From NCBI GenBank assembly GCA_016710285.1, contig JADJXR010000001.1:1922001-1986000 (forward strand): a stretch of DNA of 64,000 nt, read 5' to 3'. Under the pieces are notes generated by a model. It had not been told where the DNA came from and made no database searches. It saw only the letters and a program-made list of their open reading frames with translations. This document shows positions 1 to 9,361 of this stretch, piece by piece. The first letter of the stretch is position 1. Each line of letters starts with the position of its first letter. This stretch comes from Chlorobiota bacterium (GTDB lineage: Bacteria > Bacteroidota > Ignavibacteria > OLB7). The position numbers were made by a program, and so were the translations under genes.

Positions 1-2
1 TT

Positions 3-629
3 AAAGGCATTGCCCGCGAACCAGGCGAGCGCGCAAAAGTGGCCGTCATGTCCCTTGACGAGCGCGTTGATCCGGTGGGTGCCTGCGTTGGCATGAAAGG
101 GGTGCGCATCCACTCCATCGTCCGCGAGCTTGCCAACGAGAATATTGACGTGATCCCGTGGTCCAGCGATGTCAAGCAGTTCGTCACGCGGGCACTGCAG
201 CCGGCAAAAGTGAAGGAGATTGCCATTGACACCGAAACCCGCACCGCAACCGTGGTGGTCCCTGATGACCAGGTCTCGCTGGCCATTGGCAAAAATGGCC
301 AGAACGTCCGCCTGGCCATGAAGCTGACCGGCTACTCCATCTCGCTGGTGAAAGAAGGTGGCGAGGATATCGAGCTGGTGGAGTTCCGCGAGGAAGTTGG
401 CGACGACCTGTTCAAGCTGCTGATCGAGGCCGAGATTGAGACGGCCAAAGAATTCCTGAAAGCCGACCCAGCAACGCTGCTATCGCTAGAAGGAATGACG
501 CCCGAGAAGCTGGAAGAACTGCGCCGAATCATGATGGCAGAGTTCGAAGAAGATGAACTGCGCGACATTGACATCCGCCCAGTTCCCGTTGCCGAAGCTC
601 CGGAGCAAGGGGGATCAACAGAGCAATAA
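3..629 (+). CDS. nusA: Transcription termination/antitermination factor NusA, C-terminal part (5' end outside window)
   Basis: The reading frame is open from the window edge (first full codon at base 3), so only the last 208 residues are seen. NusA binds RNA polymerase and nascent RNA and modulates pausing, termination and antitermination. The visible part starts inside the first KH domain (GIAREPGERAKVAV), continues through the second KH domain with its GxxG-like IGKNGQNVRLAMK loop, and ends in a short acidic C-terminal segment (EGMTPEKLEELRRIM) resembling a single helix-hairpin-helix rather than the two acidic repeats of E. coli NusA. It is the first gene of the nusA-infB-rbfA-truB-ribF order conserved in many bacteria; rimP would be expected just outside the window. 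The GTG at 39 is an internal valine codon, not the start. Confidence 0.96.
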   Translation, partial: KGIAREPGERAKVAVMSLDERVDPVGACVGMKGVRIHSIVRELANENIDVIPWSSDVKQFVTRALQPAKVKEIAIDTETRTATVVVPDDQVSLAIGKNGQNVRLAMKLTGYSISLVKEGGEDIELVEFREEVGDDLFKLLIEAEIETAKEFLKADPATLLSLEGMTPEKLEELRRIMMAEFEEDELRDIDIRPVPVAEAPEQGGSTEQ

Positions 630-634
630 CCGCA

Positions 635-654
635 GTGCCAGCAACCGCTGGCAC
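635..654 (+). other. Perfect 8-bp hairpin between nusA and infB
   Basis: GTGCCAGC (635-642) and GCTGGCAC (647-654) form a perfect stem with an AACC loop, five bases after the nusA stop. No T-run follows, so a classical intrinsic terminator is unlikely; it could be an RNA-processing or pausing element. The rest of the 213-bp nusA-infB spacer contains no convincing gene; in particular no YlxR-like protein is encoded. Confidence 0.4.
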
Positions 655-842
655 TTGGCACGATTCCTTATCATGGGTCGTCTTACCAGGCCGCATGGCT
701 GCAAGCGGCTTCCCACAGTTCAAAGGCCTCGGTGGCCAAAGGCGTATCAATGCCACGAAACTGTGCGGGTTGTGCAAGCGGACCCGAAGAAGCAGATGCC
801 CCCACGGCATTTGTTAGCTCTTTCCGAATTATCAACAACTGA

Positions 843-3800
843 ATGCCTGCAACAACAACAGCAAAGAGCGCAACCTATAGGCTTTTCAAGGTGGCTGCCG
901 AACTGAATATCGGTAAGGAAACCATCTCGGAATTCCTACGCGCCAAAGGGTTCGACATCTCCCCAAAACCGACAGAACAACTGTCGCAGGAGATGTACGA
1001 CCTTGTCATGGATAAATTCGAGAAAGAGCATCGGCAGATTGAGAAGCAACGCAAAAAAGTGGATGCCTACCACGAAAAGCGTGTGCGCCCAAAAGACGAA
1101 ACCACGGCTTCAAAGAAAAAGGAAGGCAAAGAAAAAGAGGAGGCTCAGGGTACCGGGGTCGAAGAACCGGCTGAAGCGATTGTTGCTGCCGCACCGCAGC
1201 CCGCCGAAACAGCGGAGCCATTGCCCCAGCCCGAGCCACCAACCCCCGTGGTAACGCAGGTCCCGACAGCAGCCCCAGCTCCCAAACCGGTGGCCGTTCC
1301 CCCCGTGGCCGAAACCACAGCCCCCGCCGTGCCGCCAACGGTGGCAACTGCTTCGCCTGCTCAGGCCGACGATGCCCCAGCAGCAGCAACGGCCACCCCT
1401 GCGCCGGAAGCACCGGCTGCACCAGTTCCCGCACCTCCATCTTCGTCCACACCGCCAGCAGCTGCGCCGTCCGTGGAGGCTGTTCCTGATGCCGAGCCAG
1501 CCGCCCCAACGATCAGCGCGGAAGAGCGTGCAGCCCAACTGGAAGATGCTCGCCGCTCCCGGATTGAGGAGCTTCGCCGCATTGCCATGCGTGGCCGCGA
1601 AACCGAAGAACCCCCGGCTCCCGAGCCAGAACCCGAACCCGAACCAACCCCTCAACCCGAACCACCGGTTGTTTCCGAGGAAGGTGAGCAAGGGGCCCGG
1701 TTTGTTTCGGCCCCCCCAAAGCTGCAAGGCTTGACGGTGCTTGGGAAAATTGATATCGGCGGAAAGAAGGAAAAAGAGAAAGACAAGGACAAGGACAAGA
1801 AACGCACCCGCACCCGTACCCGCGGCAAGGCGATTGATATCAACGCCGAAGCTGCGCGTGCGCGGAACACAAGCAGCACAGAAACTGCAACCGGAACAAC
1901 CCCCCGGACCAACACAAGCCAACCCGAAAACCGAGCCGGAAGCAAACGCGGACGCAAAGGGGCCAGCGTTGAGGTTGATCGCGACCAGGTCAACAAGCAG
2001 TTGCGCCAGACGTTCTCACGCATGGGGGATAACACGCGCTCCGGACGGCAGCAGCATAGCAAGAACAAACGCGCTGCCCATGAAGCACGCGAGCAAGCAC
2101 GCCGCGATCGCGAAAGTGCCGAAGCAACAATCCTGCGCGTGACAGAGTTCGTCACCGTGGCCGAGCTTGCCAACCTGATGAACGTGGATGTTAGCCAGGT
2201 GATCGGCAAGTGTATCGGGCTTGGGCTGATGGTCTCCATCAATCAACGCCTGGACCGCGACACCATCCAGCTGGTTTCCGATGAGTTTGGCTTCACCGTG
2301 GAGTTCACCGAGGAGTTTGCCGAGGACTCCCTTGCCGACACCGAAGATGCCCCGGAAACGCTGAAGCAACGCGCCCCAATCGTTACCATCATGGGCCACG
2401 TTGACCACGGCAAGACCTCCTTGCTGGATCATATCCGTAGCGCGAACGTGGTGGCGGGCGAAGCCGGCGGCATCACCCAGCATATCGGTGCCTACAGCGT
2501 GACGCTTCCTGACAAACGGAAGATCACCTTCCTTGACACCCCGGGCCACGAAGCCTTCACGGCCATGCGCGCCCGCGGTGCCCAGGTGACCGACATCGTG
2601 GTGTTGATTGTGGCTGCCGACGACGCAGTGATGCCCCAAACGTTGGAGGCTATCTCGCACGCGCAAGCCGCCAACGTGCCGATGATTATCACCATCAACA
2701 AAATTGACAAGCCCGATGCCAACCCCGATCGCATTAAGCAACAGCTTGCCGACCGCGGGGTGTTGGTGGAGCAATGGGGCGGGAAATATCAGTGCGTCGA
2801 AATCTCCGCACGCCAGGGGCTGAACGTTGATAAACTGCTCGACGCAATCCTTCTGGAAGCCGAGGTTCTGGACCTGAAAGCCAACCCCGACCGCCAAGCG
2901 CGCGGTGTGGTGATTGAATCGGAGATTGACCGTGGCAAAGGTGTGGTGGCAACCGTCCTGGTGCAGAAAGGAACGCTGAAAGTTGGGGATGCCTTCGTTG
3001 CCGGCCACCATTACGGGCGCGTCCGCGCCATGATGGATGAGCGCGGCAACCGCTTGCATCAAGTTGGCCCCTCGGAGCCAGCGCAGATTCTGGGCTTCGA
3101 CGGCCCGCCAACCGCTGGCGACGTAATTGTGGTGACGGAAAACGACCGCGACGCGCGCGAGATCGCTACTCGCCGCCAACAAGTGCGCCGCGAGCAGGAG
3201 TTCAAGCAGGGTCGCCACCTAACGCTGGACGAGCTTTCGGACCAGATAGCCCGTGGCGGCGTGCAGAACCTGCCGCTGATTATCAAGGGCGACGTGGACG
3301 GATCGGTGGAGGCACTTGCCGACGCATTGCTCCGCCTTTCCACGCCAGAGGTCCAGGTGACGGTGATTATGAAATCAGTGGGCGAAATTTCCGAATCGGA
3401 CGTTCTGTTGGCCACCGCCTCGAACGCCATTATCATCGGCTTCCATGTTCGCCCGAACCTGAAGGCCCGCAAGTTGGCCGAGCGCGAAGGGGTGGAAATC
3501 CGCACCTACCAGATCATCTACGACACCGTCAACGAGGTCCGCGCCGCGTTGGAGGGGATGCTGAAACCGGAGTTCAAGGAAGTGGTGACGGCCACCGTGG
3601 AGGTCCGCGACATCTTCAAAATCTCCCGCGTTGGAACCATTGCCGGATGCTACGTGCAGGATGGCAAGATTATCCGAAGCGACAAAGTGCGATTGCTGCG
3701 CGATGGGCTGGAGGTCTTCGCCGGAACCATCTCATCGCTACGCCGCCTGAAAGATGACGTTCGCGAAGTGGAGCAAGGCTACGAGTGTGGCATCACCCTT

Positions 3801-3893
3801 GATGGCATGAACGACATCAAGCAAGGCGACGTGATCGAAGCATTCAAGATGGTGGAAGTCAAACGGAAATTGGAAACTGCCGGAACGGCATAA
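843..3893 (+). CDS. infB: Translation initiation factor IF-2
   Basis: GTPase that places initiator fMet-tRNA on the 30S subunit and promotes 50S joining. At 1016 residues it is longer than E. coli IF-2 (890). The order is an N-terminal IF2_N module (about 12-65: YRLFKVAAELNIGKETISEF), a long low-complexity Ala/Pro/Glu linker (about 75-320), a Lys/Arg-rich segment (DKDKDKKRTRTRTRG), a second IF2_N-like module (about 430-490), then the G domain with G1 GHVDHGKTS (about 517), G3 DTPGHEAF and G4 NKID, followed by the beta-barrel and C-terminal tRNA-binding domains. The start is the ATG at 843; no good Shine-Dalgarno is visible. It is transcribed with nusA and followed by a strong hairpin before rbfA. 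Confidence 0.98.
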   Translation: MPATTTAKSATYRLFKVAAELNIGKETISEFLRAKGFDISPKPTEQLSQEMYDLVMDKFEKEHRQIEKQRKKVDAYHEKRVRPKDETTASKKKEGKEKEEAQGTGVEEPAEAIVAAAPQPAETAEPLPQPEPPTPVVTQVPTAAPAPKPVAVPPVAETTAPAVPPTVATASPAQADDAPAAATATPAPEAPAAPVPAPPSSSTPPAAAPSVEAVPDAEPAAPTISAEERAAQLEDARRSRIEELRRIAMRGRETEEPPAPEPEPEPEPTPQPEPPVVSEEGEQGARFVSAPPKLQGLTVLGKIDIGGKKEKEKDKDKDKKRTRTRTRGKAIDINAEAARARNTSSTETATGTTPRTNTSQPENRAGSKRGRKGASVEVDRDQVNKQLRQTFSRMGDNTRSGRQQHSKNKRAAHEAREQARRDRESAEATILRVTEFVTVAELANLMNVDVSQVIGKCIGLGLMVSINQRLDRDTIQLVSDEFGFTVEFTEEFAEDSLADTEDAPETLKQRAPIVTIMGHVDHGKTSLLDHIRSANVVAGEAGGITQHIGAYSVTLPDKRKITFLDTPGHEAFTAMRARGAQVTDIVVLIVAADDAVMPQTLEAISHAQAANVPMIITINKIDKPDANPDRIKQQLADRGVLVEQWGGKYQCVEISARQGLNVDKLLDAILLEAEVLDLKANPDRQARGVVIESEIDRGKGVVATVLVQKGTLKVGDAFVAGHHYGRVRAMMDERGNRLHQVGPSEPAQILGFDGPPTAGDVIVVTENDRDAREIATRRQQVRREQEFKQGRHLTLDELSDQIARGGVQNLPLIIKGDVDGSVEALADALLRLSTPEVQVTVIMKSVGEISESDVLLATASNAIIIGFHVRPNLKARKLAEREGVEIRTYQIIYDTVNEVRAALEGMLKPEFKEVVTATVEVRDIFKISRVGTIAGCYVQDGKIIRSDKVRLLRDGLEVFAGTISSLRRLKDDVREVEQGYECGITLDGMNDIKQGDVIEAFKMVEVKRKLETAGTA

Positions 3894-3911
3894 TCCCCAA
3901 ATCAAAAAAAC

Positions 3912-3950
3912 AATCCGACCAGGCGGAAAGCGCTGCCGCCTGGTCGGATT
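3912..3950 (+). terminator. Strong 15-bp hairpin between infB and rbfA
   Basis: AATCCGACCAGGCGG (3912-3926) pairs perfectly with CCGCCTGGTCGGATT (3936-3950) around a 9-nt loop. An A-run precedes it, but only a short T-stretch (TTTG) follows, so read-through into rbfA-truB-ribF is likely. It may act as a partial terminator or processing site that sets infB apart from downstream genes. Confidence 0.6.
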
Positions 3951-4052
3951 TGTTCAGAACCGGATGCTGCTCCTTGCCAAGCATGGCTCCCCGCACTGCG
4001 GCATCACCATTCGCAATTGAACCAACTTCCCCAAGACGATAACCGATTCCCG

Positions 4053-4451
4053 ATGTCAATACGCACCGAACGTGTTGGAGCAATGCTCCGCGAGGCACTG
4101 GCCACAGTCTTCCAACGGAACCTTCCGGAATATCTGGACGGCATGATTACCGTGGTATCGGTGAAGATGACCCCGGACCTTTCAATCGCCAAAGTCTATG
4201 TCAGCATCTACCGCAACACCACCGACCCTGATGTGCTGGTGAAGCGGATGAACACACATATGCCGGAGTTCCGGAAAAAACTGACCGGGCTGGTAAGCAT
4301 GAAAGCTATCCCCGAACTCCGTTTTTACCGCGACGATACGTTCGAGGCGGTTGAGCGAATCACCGAGTTGCTGAACTCCGTCCGCCCAGCATCGAATGGT
4401 GCATCAAGTGCCCCGGCTTCCCAGAATAACCCGGACGAACCCACCCCGTGA
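4053..4451 (+). CDS. rbfA: 30S ribosome-binding factor RbfA
   Basis: Cold-shock type 30S maturation factor that assists 16S rRNA 5'-end processing. The 132-residue product has the single KH-like fold pattern of the family: MSIRTERVGAMLREALATVF, then beta strands ITVVSVKMTPDLSIAKVYVS and the C-terminal IPELRFYRDDTFEAVERI segment. I chose the ATG at 4053 because homologues begin with the R-T-x-R-V-x-x-x-L-R motif; an in-frame TTG at 4017 would add 12 unconserved residues. The stop TGA overlaps the GTG start of truB (GTGA), indicating translational coupling. Confidence 0.93.
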   Translation: MSIRTERVGAMLREALATVFQRNLPEYLDGMITVVSVKMTPDLSIAKVYVSIYRNTTDPDVLVKRMNTHMPEFRKKLTGLVSMKAIPELRFYRDDTFEAVERITELLNSVRPASNGASSAPASQNNPDEPTP

Positions 4452-5239
4452 GCGAATCTTTCAAGAACGCTGCGGCTGCCGAACCAACGCCACCACCGTT
4501 TGGCGTTCCGATTATCGCCCGCGCAACCGCCGCGCTGCTGAACGAACGGGAGGCATGGGAGGCCACCGGAGCGATTGTGCTGATTGACAAACCGGCAACG
4601 TGGACCTCGTTCGACGTGGTGGCAAAAACCCGTGGGATGCTGAACATCAAGAAGGTGGGCCACACCGGCACGCTGGACCCAATGGCCACCGGATTGCTGG
4701 CAATCTGTGTGGGGAAAGCCACGCGCCTTGCCGACCAGATTCAAGCCGAGGAGAAAGAGTACACCGGCGCAATCCTGTTTGGCGCAGAAACCGACACCGA
4801 CGATGCCGAGGGGATGGTGACGCAGACCAGCCCCACCGCCCACCTAACCGAGGCGTTGGTCCGCGAAGGTGCCGAACGGATGATTGGCCAGCAGCTTCAA
4901 TCGCCGCCAAGCTACTCGGCGCGGAAAATCGGCGGGCAGCGGATGTACAAGCTGGCGCGAAAAGGGGTTGCGGTGGAGGCCCCACCCCGCAGCATCACCG
5001 TGCGGGAGTTCCAGATTACCGGGGTGAATCTTCCTGAAGTTGAGTTCCGCATCGTCTGCTCCAAAGGGACCTACATCCGTGCGTTGGCACGGGACTTGGG
5101 GCGGGGGTTGGAATCGGGCGCGCATCTGACCGCGCTGCGCCGCACCAGAAGCGGCAACTTCCACGTTGAGGATGCCTTGACGATGGAGGAACTGAGGAAC
5201 CTTTTGGCGGACACCAAGCCGCAAAGCCCCCAGGAATAG
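4448..5239 (+). CDS. truB: tRNA pseudouridine(55) synthase TruB
   Basis: Isomerises U55 to pseudouridine in the T-loop of elongator tRNAs. The 263-residue product carries the GIVLIDKP-like start of the catalytic domain (AIVLIDKPATWTSFDVV, about 42-58) and the catalytic aspartate in GHTGTLDPMATG (Asp77), plus the SGTYIRALA-like CSKGTYIRALARDLG. The GTG start overlaps the rbfA stop by four bases. Relative to most TruB proteins there is a ~40-residue N-terminal extension (EPTPPPFGVPIIARATAALL) of unknown role. The canonical C-terminal PUA domain appears to be absent or minimal, as in many Bacteroidota. Confidence 0.95.
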   Translation: MSESFKNAAAAEPTPPPFGVPIIARATAALLNEREAWEATGAIVLIDKPATWTSFDVVAKTRGMLNIKKVGHTGTLDPMATGLLAICVGKATRLADQIQAEEKEYTGAILFGAETDTDDAEGMVTQTSPTAHLTEALVREGAERMIGQQLQSPPSYSARKIGGQRMYKLARKGVAVEAPPRSITVREFQITGVNLPEVEFRIVCSKGTYIRALARDLGRGLESGAHLTALRRTRSGNFHVEDALTMEELRNLLADTKPQSPQE

Positions 5240-5272
5240 CCCGCATTGCTCTTACCGTTTTGTGATGACAGC

Positions 5273-6196
5273 ATGACCGTTTACCGTTCGCTTGCCGAAA
5301 TACCGCACAACCCTTTGAGCGTCCTCACGATTGGGACGTTCGACGGGGTCCACCGTGGGCATCAACAGGTGATTGGGGCATTGACCCAAGCGGCAAAGGA
5401 GCGTGGCGGGCGCAGCGTGGTCATCACGTTCGACCCGCACCCGCAGGAGGTGATCCGCCGGCATGGGACCACGGTGGACATCTTGACAACGATCGAGGAA
5501 CGCCAGGAGCAATTCCGCCGCTTGGGGGTGGATGCGGTGGTGGTGATCCCATTCACGCGGGAGTTCGCGGCCACACCGTGGGAGGAATTTGTGGAGCAGT
5601 TAGAATCGCAGATTGGCATTGCCCACATGATTGTTGGCCACGATCACGCATTTGGAAAGGATCGCAAAGGGAATGCGGAATCGCTGCGGGGATATGGCGC
5701 GGAACATGGGTTCGGGGTGACGGAGATTGGCCCGCTGGTGGTTGCCGGGGAAACGATCAGCTCCACAAAAATCCGGCGCGCATTGGCCGAGGGGGATTTG
5801 GGAAAAGCCGCGGAGTATCTGGGGCGCAACTACTCCCTTTCCGGTACGGTTGTCCGGGGCGACGGGCGGGGGCGGAAGCTGGGAATCCCCACAGCGAACA
5901 TCAGCCCAATCAACCCCAACAAACTGATCCCGGCCAACGGAGTGTACTGCGTTCGGATGGAGGTTGGCGGCGTGTGGCATCGCGGCATGGGGAACATTGG
6001 GGTGCGGCCAACATTCACCGATGCCACCCAGCGAACGATTGAGGTGAACCTGTTCAACTTCGCTGAAGAGATTTATAACCAAATTGTGACGGTCGAATTA
6101 TGTAAGTTTGCCCGCTCTGAACAAAAGTTCAGTTCGGTAGATGAGTTCTTACAGCAGTTGGAGCGCGACCGCGCAACCTGCCAAGCAGCGGCCTGA
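5273..6196 (+). CDS. ribF: Bifunctional riboflavin kinase / FAD synthetase RibF
   Basis: Makes FMN from riboflavin and then FAD, using ATP in both steps. The 307-residue protein has the N-terminal adenylyltransferase domain with TIGTFDGVHRGHQQVI (HxGH nucleotidyl-transferase signature, about 22-37) and VVITFDPHPQEV, and the C-terminal flavokinase domain with RGDGRGRKLGIPTANI (about 197-212) and GVYCVRMEVGG. The ATG at 5273 is preferred over an upstream TTG (5246), since the protein then begins MTVYRSLAEIP like its relatives. The gene lies 33 bp after truB, too close for an FMN riboswitch, and none is seen. Confidence 0.96.
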   Translation: MTVYRSLAEIPHNPLSVLTIGTFDGVHRGHQQVIGALTQAAKERGGRSVVITFDPHPQEVIRRHGTTVDILTTIEERQEQFRRLGVDAVVVIPFTREFAATPWEEFVEQLESQIGIAHMIVGHDHAFGKDRKGNAESLRGYGAEHGFGVTEIGPLVVAGETISSTKIRRALAEGDLGKAAEYLGRNYSLSGTVVRGDGRGRKLGIPTANISPINPNKLIPANGVYCVRMEVGGVWHRGMGNIGVRPTFTDATQRTIEVNLFNFAEEIYNQIVTVELCKFARSEQKFSSVDEFLQQLERDRATCQAAA

Positions 6197-6289
6197 GGCC
6201 GATCAACAACGCTTCGGTATCAACCCGGGCAGAACGTAGCAAGAGTTCAACAACAACATAGATCTAACAATTCAAACGACGTAGCAACC

Positions 6290-6559
6290 ATGCCTTTGAC
6301 CAAAGAGCGCACCGCCGAGATCGTAGCGAAATACGGCGACCATGCCGGCGATTCCGGCAAACCAGAAGTTCAGATTGCTTTGCTGACCGCACGCATCTCC
6401 GGCTTGAACCCCCATTTCGAGAAGAACCGCAAGGACAAACACTCCCTGCGTGGGCTGATGAAAATGGTGGGCAAGCGCCGCTCGCTGCTGGACTATCTGA
6501 TGAAAGTTGACATCAACCGCTACCGCGCAATCATTGCCGAGTTAGGCATCCGCCGGTAA
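6290..6559 (+). CDS. rpsO: 30S ribosomal protein uS15
   Basis: Primary-binding small-subunit protein contacting 16S rRNA helices 20-22 and bridge B4. The 89-residue length is exactly the family norm, with the conserved HAGDSGKPEVQIALLTARI core, NPHFEKNRKDKHSLRGLMKMVGKR and the C-terminal RRSLLDYL. Placed between ribF and pnp, as in many bacteria where S15 and PNPase expression are linked. Confidence 0.98.
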   Translation: MPLTKERTAEIVAKYGDHAGDSGKPEVQIALLTARISGLNPHFEKNRKDKHSLRGLMKMVGKRRSLLDYLMKVDINRYRAIIAELGIRR

Positions 6560-6591
6560 TCCAGCCGGGCAGAGTCTGCAAGATCAATGCA

Positions 6592-6638
6592 CACAAATAG
6601 GGTGGTGTCCCAAAAGAGGAACCACCCTTGTGCGCTTT
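6592..6638 (+). terminator. Hairpin terminator after rpsO
   Basis: AGGGTGGT (6599-6606) pairs with ACCACCCT (6621-6628), extended by imperfect pairing of the flanking ACACAA and TTGTG, and is followed by GCGCTTTT. It fits an intrinsic terminator or attenuator separating rpsO from pnp; the pnp start lies about 170 bases further. Confidence 0.6.
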
Positions 6639-6808
6639 TCAGGGGAAGCTATTGTGGGGCCGATCCCAAACGGCCATTCCCCGCCAGCACGCTTGCTGCA
6701 CCGCCGCCCAAAAGGCTGAATCGTGTAGAACGCATAACACAACCAACACATACGTACCGACTGCGGTGATGAGTGCCGCAGACCCATTTTCTCTTTCTGG
6801 ATGTTGCC

Positions 6809-9070
6809 ATGATGAAATCTGTCGAGATCGAGTTCGGGGGGAAAAACTTCTCCCTTGAGACGGGCCGCTTTGCCAAACTTGCCAACGGGGCCGTAATGGC
6901 CCGCTACGGCGACACGATGGTGCTGGCCGTTGCCGTTGCTGCGGGAACCCCCCGCGAAGGAATTGACTTCCTGCCGTTGCAGGTGGAGTTCCGCGAGAAA
7001 TTCGCCGCTGCCGGAAAAGTGCCGGGTGGGTTCTTCAAACGGGAAGCCCGGCCCAGCGAAAAGGAAATTTTAAGCGCACGCCTGATTGACCGCCCCATCC
7101 GCCCGATGTTCACCAAAGGGTGGACCTACGAAACACAGGTGATCTGCACCGTCTATTCGTTCGACCAAGAGAACGATTCCGATGTGGTGGCCGCCGTGGG
7201 CGCAAGCTGCGCGCTGATGCTTACCGGAATGCCGTTCAACGGCCCGGTCAGCAACGTCCGCGTGGGCTATGTGGATGGTGAGTTCATCATCAATCCCACC
7301 TTTGCCCAACTTGAAAACTCCATGATGGACATCACCCTTTCCGGGACCGATTCCTCCATCGTCATGGTGGAAGGGGAATGCCAGGAGATTAGCGAGGACC
7401 TGTTCGTCCAGGCGTTGGAGTTCGGCCACGAGCATATCCGCCAGCTGAACGACTTGCAGCGGCAGCTTGTTGCCCAATGCGAAGTCACCCCGCTGCCAAT
7501 GCCGGAGAAAACAACCTTTGCCGACGTTGAAGAATTTATCCGCACACGCTCCACCACCACTCTGGAAACGTTCGCCCGCGAGGCCACCAGCAAGGAAGGC
7601 CGCCAAGAACGCTACCGCACCCTGCGCCAAGAAGTCGCCGAAGCCGTCGCCGCGCAGTTCAGCGGCGAAGACTATGCCGGATTGGAGGTGGATAAAATCG
7701 TTGGAAGCGTCCTGCACGATCTGGAGTCGGAGGTGATGCGGGAGATGATCCTGACCGACGGCAAGCGGCTGGACGGGCGCGCCACCAACGAAATCCGTGG
7801 CATCACCTGCGAGATTGACATCCTTCCGCGCGCCCACGGGTCGGCACTGTTCACACGCGGCGAAACCCAATCGCTCACCTCGATGACGCTTGGCACCAAG
7901 AACGACCGCCAGCTGATTGATGGACTGCTCCCCAAGTATGAAAAGCGGTTCATGCTCCACTACAACTTCCCCCCCTTCAGCACCGGCGAAACGGGACGGT
8001 TCGGCAGCACCTCGCGCCGCGAAATCGGCCACGGCAACCTTGCCGAACGCGCGCTGAAAGTGATGCTCCCTGAGGAAACCGAATTCCCCTACACCATCCG
8101 CATCGTCTCCGACATTTTGGAGTCGAACGGCTCCTCCTCGATGGCCACCGTCTGCGCCGGAACGTTATCGCTGATGGCCGGCGGCGTGCCGATCAAGAAG
8201 CCAGTTGCTGGCATTGCCATGGGGCTGATTAAAGATGAGAACAGCGACCGCGTGGCGATCCTTTCCGACATTTTGGGGGATGAGGACCACCTGGGCGACA
8301 TGGACTTCAAAGTGACCGGAACCGCCGACGGCATCACCGCCTGCCAGATGGATATCAAGATTCAAGGAATCTCCCTTGAGGTGATGCGTGGCGCGCTGGA
8401 CCAAGCCCGCGATGGCCGCCTGCACATCCTGGGGAAGATGACCGAGGCGATTAGCGAAGTCCGCGAGGACCTGTCGCCATTTGCGCCACGGCTTACCACC
8501 ATCCAAATTCCTGTGGAGATGATCGGCGCGGTGATTGGAAGCGGCGGCGAGACGATCCGCGGAATCGTGGCCGAGTCTGGGGCCGAGATCAGCATCGAGG
8601 AAGATGGAACCGTGGTGATTGCCGCCGTCAGTGGCGAGTCATCGCAGAAGGCGGTGGAGATGATCCGCGCCTTGACCGAGCAGCCGGAGCCGGGGAAGGT
8701 CTATCGCGGAAAGGTGACCCAGGTTCGCGAAGGCTTGGGGGCAATCATCGAGTTCTTGCCGCGCAAAACCGGGCTGCTCCATATCTCCCAAATTGACCAT
8801 CACCGCGTGGAGAATGTGGAAGATGTCCTTTCCGTTGGCGACCGCGTGGAGGTGAAGCTGGTGGAGATTCAGGACGACGGGAAGTTCCGCCTAAGCCGCA
8901 AAGCATTGCTGCCGCGGCCAGAGGGAATGGAAGAAGAGCAACCACGCGAGCGGAGCGAACGCCGCGACGGCGACCGTGGTGGTCGCGGTGGCGACCGCGG
9001 TGGATACCGTGGCGGCAACCGTGATGATCGCGGCAACCGCGGCGGCGACCGTGGCGACCGCCGCCGATAA
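6809..9070 (+). CDS. pnp: Polyribonucleotide nucleotidyltransferase (PNPase) with RG-rich C-terminal tail
   Basis: 3'-5' phosphorolytic exoribonuclease of the degradosome; trimeric. Over 753 residues the order is RNase PH domain 1, alpha-helical linker, RNase PH domain 2 (FNFPPFSTGETG-like HYNFPPFSTGETGRFG), KH domain (EMIGAVIGSGGETIRGI, about 573-590) and S1 domain (YRGKVTQVREGLGAIIEF, about 632-700). After S1 the last ~36 residues are a low-complexity Arg-Gly-Asp tail (repeats of GDRGG, RGGN, DRGDRR), longer than in E. coli PNPase. The start is taken at the ATG at 6809 (ATG-ATG; 6812 is equally possible). An upstream non-ATG frame extension is unlikely. A clean terminator follows. Confidence 0.97.
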   Translation: MMKSVEIEFGGKNFSLETGRFAKLANGAVMARYGDTMVLAVAVAAGTPREGIDFLPLQVEFREKFAAAGKVPGGFFKREARPSEKEILSARLIDRPIRPMFTKGWTYETQVICTVYSFDQENDSDVVAAVGASCALMLTGMPFNGPVSNVRVGYVDGEFIINPTFAQLENSMMDITLSGTDSSIVMVEGECQEISEDLFVQALEFGHEHIRQLNDLQRQLVAQCEVTPLPMPEKTTFADVEEFIRTRSTTTLETFAREATSKEGRQERYRTLRQEVAEAVAAQFSGEDYAGLEVDKIVGSVLHDLESEVMREMILTDGKRLDGRATNEIRGITCEIDILPRAHGSALFTRGETQSLTSMTLGTKNDRQLIDGLLPKYEKRFMLHYNFPPFSTGETGRFGSTSRREIGHGNLAERALKVMLPEETEFPYTIRIVSDILESNGSSSMATVCAGTLSLMAGGVPIKKPVAGIAMGLIKDENSDRVAILSDILGDEDHLGDMDFKVTGTADGITACQMDIKIQGISLEVMRGALDQARDGRLHILGKMTEAISEVREDLSPFAPRLTTIQIPVEMIGAVIGSGGETIRGIVAESGAEISIEEDGTVVIAAVSGESSQKAVEMIRALTEQPEPGKVYRGKVTQVREGLGAIIEFLPRKTGLLHISQIDHHRVENVEDVLSVGDRVEVKLVEIQDDGKFRLSRKALLPRPEGMEEEQPRERSERRDGDRGGRGGDRGGYRGGNRDDRGNRGGDRGDRRR

Positions 9071-9099
9071 ACCGCAGGCAAACCCAAACCATGAAACGC

Positions 9100-9138
9100 A
9101 GAACGCCCGGCAGCAATGTTGCCGGGCGTTCTGTTTTT
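9100..9138 (+). terminator. Intrinsic terminator of the pnp transcript
   Basis: Perfect 13-bp stem AGAACGCCCGGCA (9100-9112) / TGCCGGGCGTTCT (9120-9132), 7-nt loop, followed by GTTTTT. Canonical rho-independent layout, 29 bases after the pnp stop. Confidence 0.9.
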
Positions 9139-9361
9139 GTGATGCCGGAACACTTTAGTTTGGTGTGATACCATCCCGCGCCCTTGTCCCATTGGTCTGC
9201 GTTTTTTTTATCACCCTCCTTTATTCCCGTGCTCCATTGCTTTGTTTTCTGGGGGAAGGGAACTAAGTTCCCCGAAGGCTGCGTTGTGGTAACGCCGTCG
9301 GCTTGCATAGGCAGCAGCCGAAGGAGAACGGAGCCAAGACACTCATTCAGGAGGCATCATC

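Noticed and set aside
2016..3218. Long minus-strand frame (400 codons) inside infB
   Set aside because: Antisense to the well-conserved G domain of IF-2; no independent coding evidence.
5240..5272. FMN riboswitch upstream of ribF
   Set aside because: The spacer is only 33 bases and ribF lies in an operon; no RFN-element motifs.
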